NCBI RefSeq assembly: GCF_900172315.1
Contig: NZ_FWFV01000011.1
Location: forward strand, 20,839 to 84,838
Source: Palleronia marisminoris
GTDB taxonomy: Bacteria > Pseudomonadota > Alphaproteobacteria > Rhodobacterales > Rhodobacteraceae
Direction: 5' to 3'
DNA: 64,000 nucleotides
Part shown: positions 25,488 to 36,520 of the stretch, one piece after another
Layout of the letters: every line of letters begins with the position of its first letter
How positions within the stretch are numbered: position 1 is the stretch's first letter
The notes under the pieces: generated by a model
Told to the model about the DNA's origin: nothing
The model's input: only the letters and a program-made list of their open reading frames with translations
The model's database searches: none
Position numbers and translations under genes: made by a program

Positions 25488-26255
25488 ATGACCCAGTTTC
25501 TTCGACCGATCGTGCTCCTTCTGGCCCTCGCGGGGTGCGCGGGAACCGTCCCCGACAGCAACCCGGCCGTGGCGCCGGGGCAGGTGGATATCGGCCGCGG
25601 CGTCGGCTTCGGCGACTACCAGAGCTACGAGGCCGCGCGCCTGCAGCGTGACGCGGACCTGTCCGGCAGTAGCGCCTCGACCGGGCCGGTCGCGACCCCG
25701 CCCGAGGGCGGCAACATGCTGTCAGGCAACGTGATCTCGGCGAGCGAACTGCGGGCCGCCGGCCTGCCGAGCGGTCAGAGCACAGGGCTGCCCGACAGTG
25801 GCACCGTCGAGGCCGCGGCGCTGCCCGCCGCGACCGCCCCGGTGACGCCGGCGCGCACCAGCAACCCCGGCATTTCGGACGAACAAAGCTTCGAGGCGGT
25901 GTCCTCGCGAGAGACCATCGAATCCGACGCCGAACGTCTGGCTCGCAACCGCGCGCAGTACCAGGTCGTGCAACCTGAGGCCGTGCCGCAGCGCACAGGG
26001 GCCGAGGGGCCGAACATCGTGCAATACGCGCTTGCGACCACGAACCAGAAGGGCCAGCCGATCTATCGCCGCGGCGGCCTGTTCGCCGAACGACGTTTCG
26101 CCCAGGCCTGCGCGACTTACCCGTCGCCCGACCTGGCTCAGCAAGCCTTCCTGGCCGAGGGGGGCCCCGAGCGGGACCGTCTTGGCGTCGACCCGGACGG
26201 CGACGGCTTCGCCTGCGCCTGGGATCCGGCACCGTTCCGGGCGGCGCAGGGCTGA
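25488..26255 (+). CDS. Lipoprotein with C-terminal excalibur-like calcium-binding domain
   Basis: The 255-residue predicted lipoprotein has a signal ending in lipobox LALAGC (Cys near residue 17). A long low-complexity Ala/Pro/Ser/Thr-rich spacer follows (about residues 20-180). The C-terminal 60 residues contain RRFAQACATYPSPDLAQQAF and LGVDPDGDGFACAWDP. The DPDGDGFAC element matches the excalibur motif DxDxDGxxC, a short EF-hand-like calcium site. It is probably anchored in the outer membrane facing the periplasm. The ATG at 25488 is the only one that gives a signal peptide. The biological role is unknown. Confidence 0.8.
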   Translation: MTQFLRPIVLLLALAGCAGTVPDSNPAVAPGQVDIGRGVGFGDYQSYEAARLQRDADLSGSSASTGPVATPPEGGNMLSGNVISASELRAAGLPSGQSTGLPDSGTVEAAALPAATAPVTPARTSNPGISDEQSFEAVSSRETIESDAERLARNRAQYQVVQPEAVPQRTGAEGPNIVQYALATTNQKGQPIYRRGGLFAERRFAQACATYPSPDLAQQAFLAEGGPERDRLGVDPDGDGFACAWDPAPFRAAQG

Positions 26256-26412
26256 TCGCCGGGCGCCTCCGAACCGGGGTCTGCGCCGCGGCGGCGTGCC
26301 GCCTGACCTCGTGGTGCTTCATGCCAACGACATGGACGATCCCGACGCGCTGCTGTTGCGCTGCGGCTGAGGCATCGGCTCTGGTCGCCGGGGCTGGCCC
26401 GTCAGGCAGAGA

Positions 26413-26441
26413 TTGACCGGCGGGGTGTGACCGCCTAACTG
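26413..26441 (+). promoter_or_regulatory. Predicted sigma-70 promoter of rnpB
   Basis: TTGACC (26413-26418) and TAACTG (26436-26441) are spaced by 17 bases. The predicted start point, about 7 bases downstream, coincides with the first strand of the RNase P RNA P1 helix. Confidence 0.5.
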
Positions 26442-26444
26442 GGC

Positions 26445-26836
26445 GCGCGCGGATGACCGGGTGGCCGCCTCGAACCCATGGGTTCGGGGAGGAAAGTCCG
26501 GACTCCAGGAAGTAACGGTGCCGGGTAACGCCCGGGCGGGGAACGGCGGGGCAACCTGCCGGGAACCCGACGGAAAGCGCCACAGAAAACAGACCGCCCC
26601 CGCAGGCCGGGGGTAAGGGTGAAACGGTGGGGTAAGAGCCCACCGGGGGGGCGGCAACGTCCTCCGCATGGCAAGCCCCACCGGGAGCAATGCCGAATAG
26701 GGGTCCCATCGGCCGCTTCCGCCAGGGACCCGGGTTGGCAGCTCGAGCCCGTCGGCAACGGCGGGCCCAGATGAATGGCCACCACCCGGCTTGAATGGCC
26801 GGGGACAGAATCCGGCTTACAGGTCGTCCGCGCATC
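26445..26836 (+). ncRNA. rnpB: RNase P RNA (class A)
   Basis: The catalytic RNA of RNase P, about 390 nt, processes tRNA 5' ends. The terminal P1 helix is formed by GCGCGGATGACC (26447-26458) and GGTCGTCCGCGC (26822-26833). Universal core elements are present: GAGGAAAGTCCGGACTCC (CR-I), ACAGAAAACA, GGTGAAACGGTGGGGTAAGAG, AGCAATGCCGAATAG, AGATGAATGGCC, and the 3' ACAGAATCCGGCTTAC (CR-V). The ends are set by P1 and may be off by a few bases. Open frames crossing this region are chance. Confidence 0.96.
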
Positions 26837-27141
26837 ACCACCCGGGCTGTCGGGGACACGTCGCTGACGCCGATGCTGCGCATGGCGAAGTCAGGTTGCG
26901 GGGCGTGAGGAAGGGAGGCGCCGACGCTGAATTTCCGAACCTTCCGGCCAACTCAGGCCGCAGGCCAGGCGCTCGCCGAAGTCGCAATCGCGGGCGCATT
27001 CCCAAGCCTGGTCTCGGGGCCCCGGGCGGTATGTGGGTGGGTCGGTGTCGGCTTGAGGGCTTGCCCAACCAGTCGACAAAGCACCTGTGGAAAGTCCTTG
27101 ATGCTGCCGCTACGTCATCGGATATACACCTTCTGATTGTA
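26837..27141. other. Gene-free stretch between rnpB and the PAS gene
   Basis: About 305 bases hold no supported gene. A frame open from 26791 runs through it into the PAS protein, but its first part overlaps rnpB and has no recognisable domain. The final 60 bases are visibly less GC-rich than their surroundings, which would suit a promoter, though I cannot fix -35/-10 boxes. Confidence 0.5.
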
Positions 27142-27597
27142 ATGCAGTTCGAGAGAATCATGCGGCTACCGCGACAGGCATATGCTGGCTACGACGAGGA
27201 ATGGCTCATCGATGACCTCGCCGGCTGCACTCCCGTAGTGACCTTGGGTTTCCTGCGCCGCTCGCCTCATGCGGTCAAACTCGTGGATCGTAACGGGAGC
27301 ATTCTGTATCTCAACGAAAACGCCATGGCCTTCTACGGGGTCGAAGCCGTGGACGAGGCTGTCGGCAAGCTTTGGTGGGACCTGGTGCGGCCGCAGCTTC
27401 GTCACACCTTGCGCAACGTGGTGACCCGCGCCGGGCTGGGCGAGAACGTGCGGGTGACCGTGGACCGGCAGGACGCCCAGGGGCGAGACTTCTCGACCGA
27501 AATCGTCGCGACCCCGGTGCGCTGCCGTGCCATGAGCGTAAGCAAGCTGCTGGTGGTTTCGCCCATTATCTCGACCGACGGCAAGATTGGCGGTTGA
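27142..27597 (+). CDS. Single PAS-domain protein
   Basis: The 151-residue soluble protein consists of one PAS-like sensor domain and no output domain. Recognisable parts are HAVKLVDRNGSILYLNENAMAF, then WDLVRP and a later beta-strand region (VRVTVDRQDAQGRDFSTEI). The start is uncertain between the ATGs at 27142 and 27160. It is the second gene upstream of nothing functionally obvious: rpmG follows after 93 bases. It may be a redox/ligand sensor acting through a partner encoded elsewhere. No cofactor residue can be identified with confidence. Confidence 0.72.
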   Translation: MQFERIMRLPRQAYAGYDEEWLIDDLAGCTPVVTLGFLRRSPHAVKLVDRNGSILYLNENAMAFYGVEAVDEAVGKLWWDLVRPQLRHTLRNVVTRAGLGENVRVTVDRQDAQGRDFSTEIVATPVRCRAMSVSKLLVVSPIISTDGKIGG

Positions 27598-27690
27598 CAG
27601 CGCGGGTGCTGCGCGTAGAAGGCGGGTTCAGATTTTTGAACGGACGTTGTCGTCCGGGGCGGCGCGGCTGCCCGACCGAGGAGAGAGAGC

Positions 27691-27858
27691 ATGGCGAAAC
27701 CGACCACGATCAAGATCCGCCTGAACTCGACGGCGGATACTGGGCACTTCTACGTGACCAAGAAGAATGCGCGCACGATGACCGAGAAGATGTCGATCCG
27801 GAAATTCGATCCCGTTGCGCGCAAGCACGTCGAATACAAGGAAGGCAAGATCAAGTAA
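27691..27858 (+). CDS. rpmG: 50S ribosomal protein L33
   Basis: The 55-residue protein matches alphaproteobacterial L33 from [20 protein letters not shown] to [12 protein letters not shown]. It lacks the Cys pairs of zinc-binding L33 forms. A GAGGAGAGAG purine run precedes the ATG and a terminator follows 25 bases after the stop, so it is probably a single-gene unit. Confidence 0.97.
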   Translation: MAKPTTIKIRLNSTADTGHFYVTKKNARTMTEKMSIRKFDPVARKHVEYKEGKIK

Positions 27859-27883
27859 TCTTGCTACCTTCAGCGAATACATG

Positions 27884-27908
27884 ACGCCGTCCCTCGGGGC
27901 GGCGTTTT
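27884..27908 (+). terminator. Rho-independent terminator after rpmG
   Basis: A GC-rich inverted repeat (ACGCCGTCCC / GGGGCGGCGT, one G-U) is followed by TTTTCGTTT. Confidence 0.8.
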
Positions 27909-27921
27909 CGTTTGCGAGTGC

Positions 27922-28326
27922 CTATTCCCACCAGCGGTCGATGGTGGCGATATCGCCGTCCGACCAGCCGAAATGGTGGGCAAGCTCGTGCACGTAAACG
28001 TGGCTGATCAGGTTGCCGAGCGTGATGTCGCCGCGCTCGGCCCACTCGTCCAGGATCGGCCGGCGGAACAGCCATATGGTGTCCGGCCCGTGCGGCTGGT
28101 CGAAGGACGATTTCTCGATCAGCGGGATGCCCTCGTAGAGGCCGGTCAGGCCGAAGGGGTCCTCGATCTCCATCGCGTCGAGAAGGGCGTCGGACGCGAA
28201 ATCCTCGACCCGTAGCGCGACGTCCATGGCGGGACGCCGGAAGTCGGGCGGCAGCCCGTCGCGGGCGGCGAGGGCCAGGGCTTCGATATCGGCAAGGTCG
28301 GGTGCGGTCAGGCTGGCGTTGTCCAT
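27922..28326 (-). CDS. Metallopeptidase family protein (zincin)
   Basis: The 134-residue small cytoplasmic zincin belongs to the metallopeptidase family that includes MPN499/Zincin_1-type proteins. The zinc motif HELAHHFGWSD (HExxH followed by a downstream Asp) is near the C-terminus, preceded by GDITLGNLISHVYVHE. The substrate is unknown. It is convergent with rpmG, whose terminator lies just before its 3' end, and divergent from gltX with about 100 bases between. The ATG at 28326 is the only good start. Confidence 0.9.
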   Translation of the reverse strand: MDNASLTAPDLADIEALALAARDGLPPDFRRPAMDVALRVEDFASDALLDAMEIEDPFGLTGLYEGIPLIEKSSFDQPHGPDTIWLFRRPILDEWAERGDITLGNLISHVYVHELAHHFGWSDGDIATIDRWWE

Positions 28327-28428
28327 CGGGGCCCATATGGTCGGCCAAGTTGGGGCGGCAAGGTCTCGACACTCGACAAGCGGGTGCGGTCATGCGACGA
28401 GACGGCCGTTCCAGCAAGGCCCGATCCC

Positions 28429-29751
28429 ATGACCGTCACCCGTTTCGCCCCGTCGCCCACCGGCTATCTGCATATCGGCAACCTGCGCACCGCGCTGTTC
28501 AACTGGCTGATCGCGCGCAAGGCGGGGGGCACCTTCATCCTGCGCCTCGACGATACCGACCCGGTCCGGTCCAAGCAGGAATACGTGGACGGGATCATGG
28601 AGGACCTGGATTGGCTCGGTCTGACCTGGGACCGGGTGGAGCGTCAGTCCGAGCGGCTCGAGCGCTATACCGAGGCCGCAGAGCAGCTGCGCGAAGCGGG
28701 CCGCTTCTACGAGGCCTTCGAGACGCCGACCGAGCTGGACCTCAAGCGCAAGAAGCAACTGAACATGGGGCGCCCGCCGGTCTATGACCGTGCCGCGCTG
28801 GGTCTCGACGAGGCGCAGAAGGAGCGTCTGCGCGCCGAGCGCGGCGCCGGTGTGTGGCGCTTCAAGCTCGATCACGAGCGGATCGCGTGGGAGGACGGCA
28901 TCCTCGGCGAGGTCTCGATCGACGCGGCCAGCGTCTCGGACCCAGTGCTGATCCGCGGCGACGGGCAGGTGCTTTATACGCTCGCATCGGTGGTGGACGA
29001 TACGGAGATGGGCGTGACCGACGTGGTGCGTGGGTCTGATCACGTCACCAACACCGCAACGCAGATCCAGATCATGGCCGCCCTGGGTCACGGGCATCCG
29101 AGTTTCGCGCACCACTCGCTGCTGACGGGGCCGCAGGGCGAGGCGCTGTCGAAGCGCCTTGGCGTGCTGTCCCTGCGGGATTTGCGGGCGCAGGGGATCG
29201 AGCCGATGGCGATCCTGTCGCTGATGGCGCGGCTCGGCTCGTCCGAACCGGTCGAGCTGCGGACGACCCATGACGAGCTGATCGAGGGATTCGACATCAC
29301 CAAGTTCGGCTCCGCCCCGACGAAATTCGATGCGGACGACCTGAAGCCGCTGAGCGCGCGGGTCGTGGCGGCCAAGCCCTACGAGGCGGTCGCGGAGGAC
29401 CTGAGCGAGATCGGCGTCCCGGACGAGATCGCCCCCGACTTCTGGTCGGTGGTGCGCGAGAACCTGGACCGCCCCGAGGACCTTGCCGCGTGGTGGGCGC
29501 TGTTCCGCGACGGCCCGGGCGAGGCTGAGGTCGCCGAAGAGGATCGCGACTTCATCGCCGAGGCGATGGCGCTGTTGCCGACGCATCCCTACGACGGCGA
29601 GACTTGGGGGCAGTGGACCTCGGCGGTGAAGGACAAGACCGGCCGCAAGGGCAAGGGGCTGTTCATGCCGCTGCGCCAGGCCGTCACGGGGATGAGCCGC
29701 GGCCCCGAGATGGCGCAGGTCATGCCGCTATTCCGCGTTCCGCTGCGCTAG
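28429..29751 (+). CDS. gltX: Glutamate-tRNA ligase
   Basis: The 440-residue class I synthetase has the HIGH motif as YLHIGNLRTA near the N-terminus and the KMSKS-loop equivalent as ALSKRLGVLS. The ATG at 28429 starts MTVTRFAPSPTG as expected; an in-frame ATG at 28384 adds 15 unrelated residues. With gatC and gatA nearby, it may charge both tRNA(Glu) and tRNA(Gln). Many alphaproteobacteria carry two gltX copies, and I cannot tell which one this is. Confidence 0.96.
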   Translation: MTVTRFAPSPTGYLHIGNLRTALFNWLIARKAGGTFILRLDDTDPVRSKQEYVDGIMEDLDWLGLTWDRVERQSERLERYTEAAEQLREAGRFYEAFETPTELDLKRKKQLNMGRPPVYDRAALGLDEAQKERLRAERGAGVWRFKLDHERIAWEDGILGEVSIDAASVSDPVLIRGDGQVLYTLASVVDDTEMGVTDVVRGSDHVTNTATQIQIMAALGHGHPSFAHHSLLTGPQGEALSKRLGVLSLRDLRAQGIEPMAILSLMARLGSSEPVELRTTHDELIEGFDITKFGSAPTKFDADDLKPLSARVVAAKPYEAVAEDLSEIGVPDEIAPDFWSVVRENLDRPEDLAAWWALFRDGPGEAEVAEEDRDFIAEAMALLPTHPYDGETWGQWTSAVKDKTGRKGKGLFMPLRQAVTGMSRGPEMAQVMPLFRVPLR

Positions 29752-29763
29752 GTTGCTGCCCCT

Positions 29764-30354
29764 TCAGGGGGCGGCGTCGTGCCCCAGGCGGGTTCTGGCG
29801 GCATCCATGCGCTCGACGGCAAGCTCATCCAGCCAGCGATCGACCAGCCGCGTCTCGGGCGCGGAAAGGTCCTGCGCCCGGGGGTAGAGCGGGGCGCCGC
29901 GGTCGTCCGCCACGGGCAGGTGCCAGTTGTCGGTCGTCTCGAAGAAGCGGGCGACGCCGGCCTCGCCAAATTCCGTCAGGAAGCCCTGCACCACCACGTC
30001 GAGATAGCTCAGCAGGATCGGGCAGCTGTCGAGGTCGTCCTCGCGCGGCGGGATCGAATAGACCGCGACCTCGGGCGCCGGCTCCATCGCGTGGCGCACG
30101 GCGTCGGCCGGAAGGCGGTCGTAGCCGGCCTCGCGCTGGTCGAGCGCGGCCCAGTCGTTGCCGGGCACGGGCGCGATCAGGCCGTCGATCTCGGACCCTG
30201 CGACGGGGCGGGCGGTCAGGAAGGCGGCAGGTCGAAGTGCCGTCGCCCGCCACTCGCGCCGCCAGCCGGGCAGGGTCGCGCGGTGGGCCGGAGTGTAGAC
30301 ATGGGTGCGGCGGTTCACGAGGCTGCCGTAGCCGAAGAAATAGGGGTCGGACAT
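29764..30354 (-). CDS. Gamma-glutamylcyclotransferase-like (AIG2/ChaC-type) protein
   Basis: The 196-residue protein starts with the hallmark YFFGYGSLVNRRTH loop that binds the gamma-glutamyl group. It contains REAGYDRLPAD, where the Glu matches the catalytic acid of GGCT-fold enzymes. The family cyclises gamma-glutamyl compounds to 5-oxoproline; the exact substrate here is unknown. The ATG at 30354 gives the family start, and 54 extra codons upstream in the frame run through the glycine riboswitch region and are discarded. It is convergent with gltX (12-base gap) and divergent from gcvT. Confidence 0.85.
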   Translation of the reverse strand: MSDPYFFGYGSLVNRRTHVYTPAHRATLPGWRREWRATALRPAAFLTARPVAGSEIDGLIAPVPGNDWAALDQREAGYDRLPADAVRHAMEPAPEVAVYSIPPREDDLDSCPILLSYLDVVVQGFLTEFGEAGVARFFETTDNWHLPVADDRGAPLYPRAQDLSAPETRLVDRWLDELAVERMDAARTRLGHDAAP

Positions 30355-30437
30355 GCCCCTTGGTTTCAGGGGAAACGCGGCGCTGTGCAAGGGCATTGCG
30401 GCGCGCCTCGGGCTGTGGCAGCGTGCCGCTGCGCGAT

Positions 30438-30505
30438 GGGAGAATCCGGCCACATGCCGGTGCCGAAGGAGCAAACGCCCCGTTAAACTCTCAGGCAAAG
30501 GGACC
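30438..30505 (+). promoter_or_regulatory. Glycine riboswitch, first aptamer
   Basis: This glycine-sensing RNA lies in the gcvTHP leader. It is recognised by GGGAGAATCC at the 5' side, the core GCCGAAGGAGCAA (30462-30474), and the 3' element AACTCTCAGGCAAAGGGACC. It pairs with a second aptamer 13 bases downstream, the classic tandem arrangement. Confidence 0.92.
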
Positions 30506-30518
30506 TCGCGCGTCAAAA

Positions 30519-30583
30519 ACTCTGGAGAGACCCCGAATGGGGCGCCGAAGGGATAGCGATCTCAGGCGACAGGACAGAGGGGG
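30519..30583 (+). promoter_or_regulatory. Glycine riboswitch, second aptamer
   Basis: The second glycine aptamer is marked by CTCTGGAGAGACC, a GGGGCGCCGAAGG core, then ATCTCAGGCGACAGGACAGA and a closing GGGGG. It ends about 44 bases before the gcvT start. I see no clear terminator hairpin with a T-tract between it and the start, so control may be at translation or by another route. Confidence 0.92.
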
Positions 30584-30626
30584 CAGACGGAGCGGGGGGA
30601 TCCTCGCGCGGATGCCGGAGGGGTTG

Positions 30627-31739
30627 ATGACGGAACTGTTGCGCACGCCGCTTTACGGGCTGCACGACGCGCTGGGGGGCAAGATGGTCCCCTTCGCCGG
30701 GTACGAGATGCCCGTGCAATACCCGATAGGCGTCATGAAGGAACACGTCGCTTGCCGCACGGGCGCGGGCCTGTTCGACGTGAGCCACATGGGGCAGATT
30801 TCGATCCGCCACCCTGATGGCCCGGACGCTGCGGCGGCTGCGCTGGAGCGGCTGATGCCGCAGGACGTGATCGGACTGAAGGCGGGGCGGCAGCGCTACG
30901 GGCTGTTGCTGGGCGACAATGGCGGGATCCTCGACGACCTGATGGTGGCGCGGCGCGACGAGGACCTGTTCCTTGTGGTGAACGCGGCCAACAAGGTGGC
31001 GGATCTGGCGTTGCTTCGTGACGGCCTGCCCGAGTGCGAGGTCACCTCGATTGATCGGGCGCTGATCGCGCTTCAAGGCCCGGCCGCCGAGGCGGCGTTG
31101 GAGGCGGTCGCAGGCGGCGCGGCAGAAATGTCGTTCATGGATGTCGCGACGCTGGACAGTGCGTTCGGGCCGCTCTGGGTCTCGCGCTCGGGCTACACCG
31201 GCGAAGACGGGTTCGAGATCTCGGTGGAGGCCGATCAGGCCGAAGGGCTCGCCCGGGCGCTGCTGGACCAGGATGGCGTCGTCCCGGTGGGGCTGGGCGC
31301 GCGCGATTCGCTGAGGCTCGAGGCGGGGCTGTGCCTGCACGGGCAGGACATCGACGCGCATACCTCTCCGGTCGAGGCGAACCTGCTCTGGGCGATCCCC
31401 AAGGTCCGGCGGCAGGGCGGTGACCGCGCCGGCGGTTTCCCGGGGGCCGAGCGGGTTCTGGCCGAGATCGAGGGCGCGCCGACGCGCCTGCGCGTGGGGT
31501 TGCTGCCCGAAGGCCGGGCACCGATGCGCGCCGGCGTCGAACTTTTCAGCGGCGACAGGGCTGTGGGGCGAATTGCGTCGGGCGGCTTCGGGCCGTCGGT
31601 CGAGCACCCGATCGCCATGGGATACGTAGATATCGATCACGCGGGGCTGGGGACGAGGCTCGAAGGGGAACTTCGGGGTCGCCGGTTGCCTGTTGAGGTC
31701 ACGGGCCTTCCATTCCGGCCCGCAACGTACAAGCGGTAA
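30627..31739 (+). CDS. gcvT: Glycine cleavage system T protein (aminomethyltransferase)
   Basis: The 370-residue tetrahydrofolate-dependent T protein begins [29 protein letters not shown]. It has [11 protein letters not shown] with the catalytic Asp region, [13 protein letters not shown], and the C-terminal barrel ending PFRPATYKR. It releases ammonia and forms methylene-tetrahydrofolate from the H-protein-bound intermediate. A GGAGG 6 bases upstream favours the ATG at 30627; the ATG at 30612 is weaker. It is the first gene of gcvTHP under the tandem glycine riboswitch. Confidence 0.97.
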   Translation: MTELLRTPLYGLHDALGGKMVPFAGYEMPVQYPIGVMKEHVACRTGAGLFDVSHMGQISIRHPDGPDAAAAALERLMPQDVIGLKAGRQRYGLLLGDNGGILDDLMVARRDEDLFLVVNAANKVADLALLRDGLPECEVTSIDRALIALQGPAAEAALEAVAGGAAEMSFMDVATLDSAFGPLWVSRSGYTGEDGFEISVEADQAEGLARALLDQDGVVPVGLGARDSLRLEAGLCLHGQDIDAHTSPVEANLLWAIPKVRRQGGDRAGGFPGAERVLAEIEGAPTRLRVGLLPEGRAPMRAGVELFSGDRAVGRIASGGFGPSVEHPIAMGYVDIDHAGLGTRLEGELRGRRLPVEVTGLPFRPATYKR

Positions 31740-31749
31740 GGAGAGAGCC

Positions 31750-32115
31750 GTGAAATTTACCGAAGAACACGAATGGCTGCGTCCCGAAGAGGATGAAGAA
31801 AACGTCGTGACCGTCGGCATCACCGAATACGCCGCCGAGCAGCTGGGCGACATTGTGTTCGTCGAGCTTCCGGAAGAGGGCACCACGGTCGTCAAGGAGG
31901 ACGACGTCGTGGTGATCGAAAGCGTCAAGGCGGCGTCGGACATCATGGCGCCGGTCGATGGCGAGATCGTCGAGGTAAACTCGGCGCTCGAGGAGAATCC
32001 GGGCCTCGTCAACGAGGATCCGCTGGGTGCCGGCTGGTTCTTCAAGATCAGGGTCGAGGACATGAGCGCGCTGGACGAGTTCATGGACGAGGCCGCCTAC
32101 AAGAAGTTCATCTGA
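31750..32115 (+). CDS. gcvH: Glycine cleavage system H protein
   Basis: The 121-residue lipoyl carrier starts at a GTG (31750) preceded by AAGGAGAGAG, giving [15 protein letters not shown]. The lipoylated Lys is in [11 protein letters not shown], and the rest of the barrel is complete. It shuttles the aminomethyl group between the P, T and L proteins. It sits 10 bases after gcvT and 72 before gcvP. The region is acidic, as usual for GcvH. Confidence 0.97.
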   Translation: MKFTEEHEWLRPEEDEENVVTVGITEYAAEQLGDIVFVELPEEGTTVVKEDDVVVIESVKAASDIMAPVDGEIVEVNSALEENPGLVNEDPLGAGWFFKIRVEDMSALDEFMDEAAYKKFI

Positions 32116-32187
32116 CCGGGGCACCCCCCGATCATGCGTGTTTCGACCACGGGCGAAGGACAGGGATCTTCGCCAGCGAGGACCCCG

Positions 32188-35016
<2,829 letters not shown>

Positions 35017-35022
35017 CGCGCC

Positions 35023-36306
35023 CTAGCCCTCCGCATCGATCCGGGGAGCCGGGGCGTGGGCGACGGCATGTTCGGCGATCCGGTCGAAATCGGCGGCCAG
35101 CAGAAGGCCGTCGCGCGCATAGCTCAGCCCGCGGGCGCTGAGCTTGTGCGCGCCCCGGGCGACGGCCGGGGCGGGGTGTCGGCCGAGATCCCGCGCTGCC
35201 GTCTGGATGGCGTGCGCAACTTCGAAAAATCCACGTCCGTCGCGGGCGATCGGATCCAGAACGGTCTCGACCACTCCGGCAAGATCGAGCGACGGGACAT
35301 GCACGTTCGGTGCTTCGGGCGTCTCGGCCTCGCGCTCGGGCAGTAGCGACAGCAGCAGGCGCAATAGCCGGCTGGTGGCATAGACAGCGGTGCGGGGGTC
35401 ATTGATGCCGGGCGACAGGGCGCGTTCGCCGATCTCGGTCAGGATCAGCATGGAGAATACGAGATCCTGCCCGTGCTCGCGTCGGTCGGCGATGGCGACG
35501 CAGTCGCGAAAGTCGGCCTCGGCCTCGGGTGCCGCGCCGCTGACCCTAAGCAGCACCTCGCCATGTGCGATCCAGTCGCCGGGTCGCCGGGTGAGGAACA
35601 CCTTGACCCCATGCTCGTCCGTCAGCTTCGACAGTTCACGCATGGCAATGTTCTGCACGTATCCCGTCGCACTGGCCCGCACCGGCCAAGCATCCGCAGG
35701 GATGCCGCGGGGCAGCGCCCGGCCGCCCAGATAGGGCCAGTCGTTCTGCCGATCTATCGAGATCTGCGCGCGGTTCTCGGCCCCACGCATCGTAGCCTCG
35801 ACCGAGCCCAGGCCGTCCAGGTGCCCGATCCAGCGGAGGATCGCCACGACAACTAGCGCGATCACCCCCACCGTGACCATCGCGATCAACGCCAGCTCGT
35901 CGCCGGCGAAGATCCCGACGCTCAGCATGATCTTCAATGCCACCGCATAGACGAAGGCGCCGAGGAACGTCGCAATTACCGTCTGCGTGCGTCCATCCTG
36001 TTGGAGCAGGCGATAGGCGCGGGGCGTCGAATTCGCGTCGGCGGCAAGGTGCGCGGTGACCATGATCGACAGCGAGAAGGTCGCGACCGTCAGCATCGAG
36101 TTGGTCAGGATGTCGAGAAGGTCGTCGAGGGTGCTGCGGTCGATCTTCACCTTGATCTGGAACGGCAGGTAATGGCCGAGGGGCGCCAGCAGCGCGGCAA
36201 CCAGGGCAAGCCCGGTGATCAGCGCCGCGCGCACCCAAAGTCGCTGTGAGAACTTTCGGAATTTCCAGAGAACATCGCTGATCATTGCCAGGTTCGAACG
36301 CGGCAT
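35023..36306 (-). CDS. DUF2254 domain-containing membrane protein
   Basis: The 427-residue DUF2254 protein has four transmembrane helices in the N-terminal 150 residues, including [24 protein letters not shown] and [14 protein letters not shown] large soluble domain follows with the conserved [26 protein letters not shown] and [17 protein letters not shown]. The function is unknown. The ATG at 36306 has GAGG 4 bases upstream; 36285 has none. It is convergent with gcvP, with only 6 bases between. Confidence 0.9.
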   Translation of the reverse strand: MPRSNLAMISDVLWKFRKFSQRLWVRAALITGLALVAALLAPLGHYLPFQIKVKIDRSTLDDLLDILTNSMLTVATFSLSIMVTAHLAADANSTPRAYRLLQQDGRTQTVIATFLGAFVYAVALKIMLSVGIFAGDELALIAMVTVGVIALVVVAILRWIGHLDGLGSVEATMRGAENRAQISIDRQNDWPYLGGRALPRGIPADAWPVRASATGYVQNIAMRELSKLTDEHGVKVFLTRRPGDWIAHGEVLLRVSGAAPEAEADFRDCVAIADRREHGQDLVFSMLILTEIGERALSPGINDPRTAVYATSRLLRLLLSLLPEREAETPEAPNVHVPSLDLAGVVETVLDPIARDGRGFFEVAHAIQTAARDLGRHPAPAVARGAHKLSARGLSYARDGLLLAADFDRIAEHAVAHAPAPRIDAEG

Positions 36307-36335
36307 GATCCTCGATGTTCCACGTGCATCACCGC

Positions 36336-36364
36336 TTGACACGGCTGGGTCGGTCCTCCATCTA
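36336..36364 (+). promoter_or_regulatory. Possible promoter of tRNA-Ala
   Basis: A perfect TTGACA (36336-36341) lies 36 bases before the mature tRNA. The -10 box is weak (CATCTA at spacing 17 or TCTAGC at 19). Confidence 0.45.
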
Positions 36365-36377
36365 GCGCCGCACGGAT

Positions 36378-36453
<76 letters not shown>

Positions 36454-36520
36454 GATCACCAGCATCGTCAGCGCCCGAATGGGCTTGCACCGGGTCGCCA
36501 TTGGCGTCACCCATCGCGAC

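Noticed and set aside
25387..26883. A 498-codon minus-strand frame crossing gatA, the lipoprotein gene and rnpB
   Set aside because: It overlaps three supported features, including RNase P RNA, and is Arg/Pro-rich shadow sequence.
26791..27141. N-terminal extension of the PAS protein
   Set aside because: The extension overlaps rnpB and the non-coding gap and has no domain. A start at 27142 or 27160 is better.
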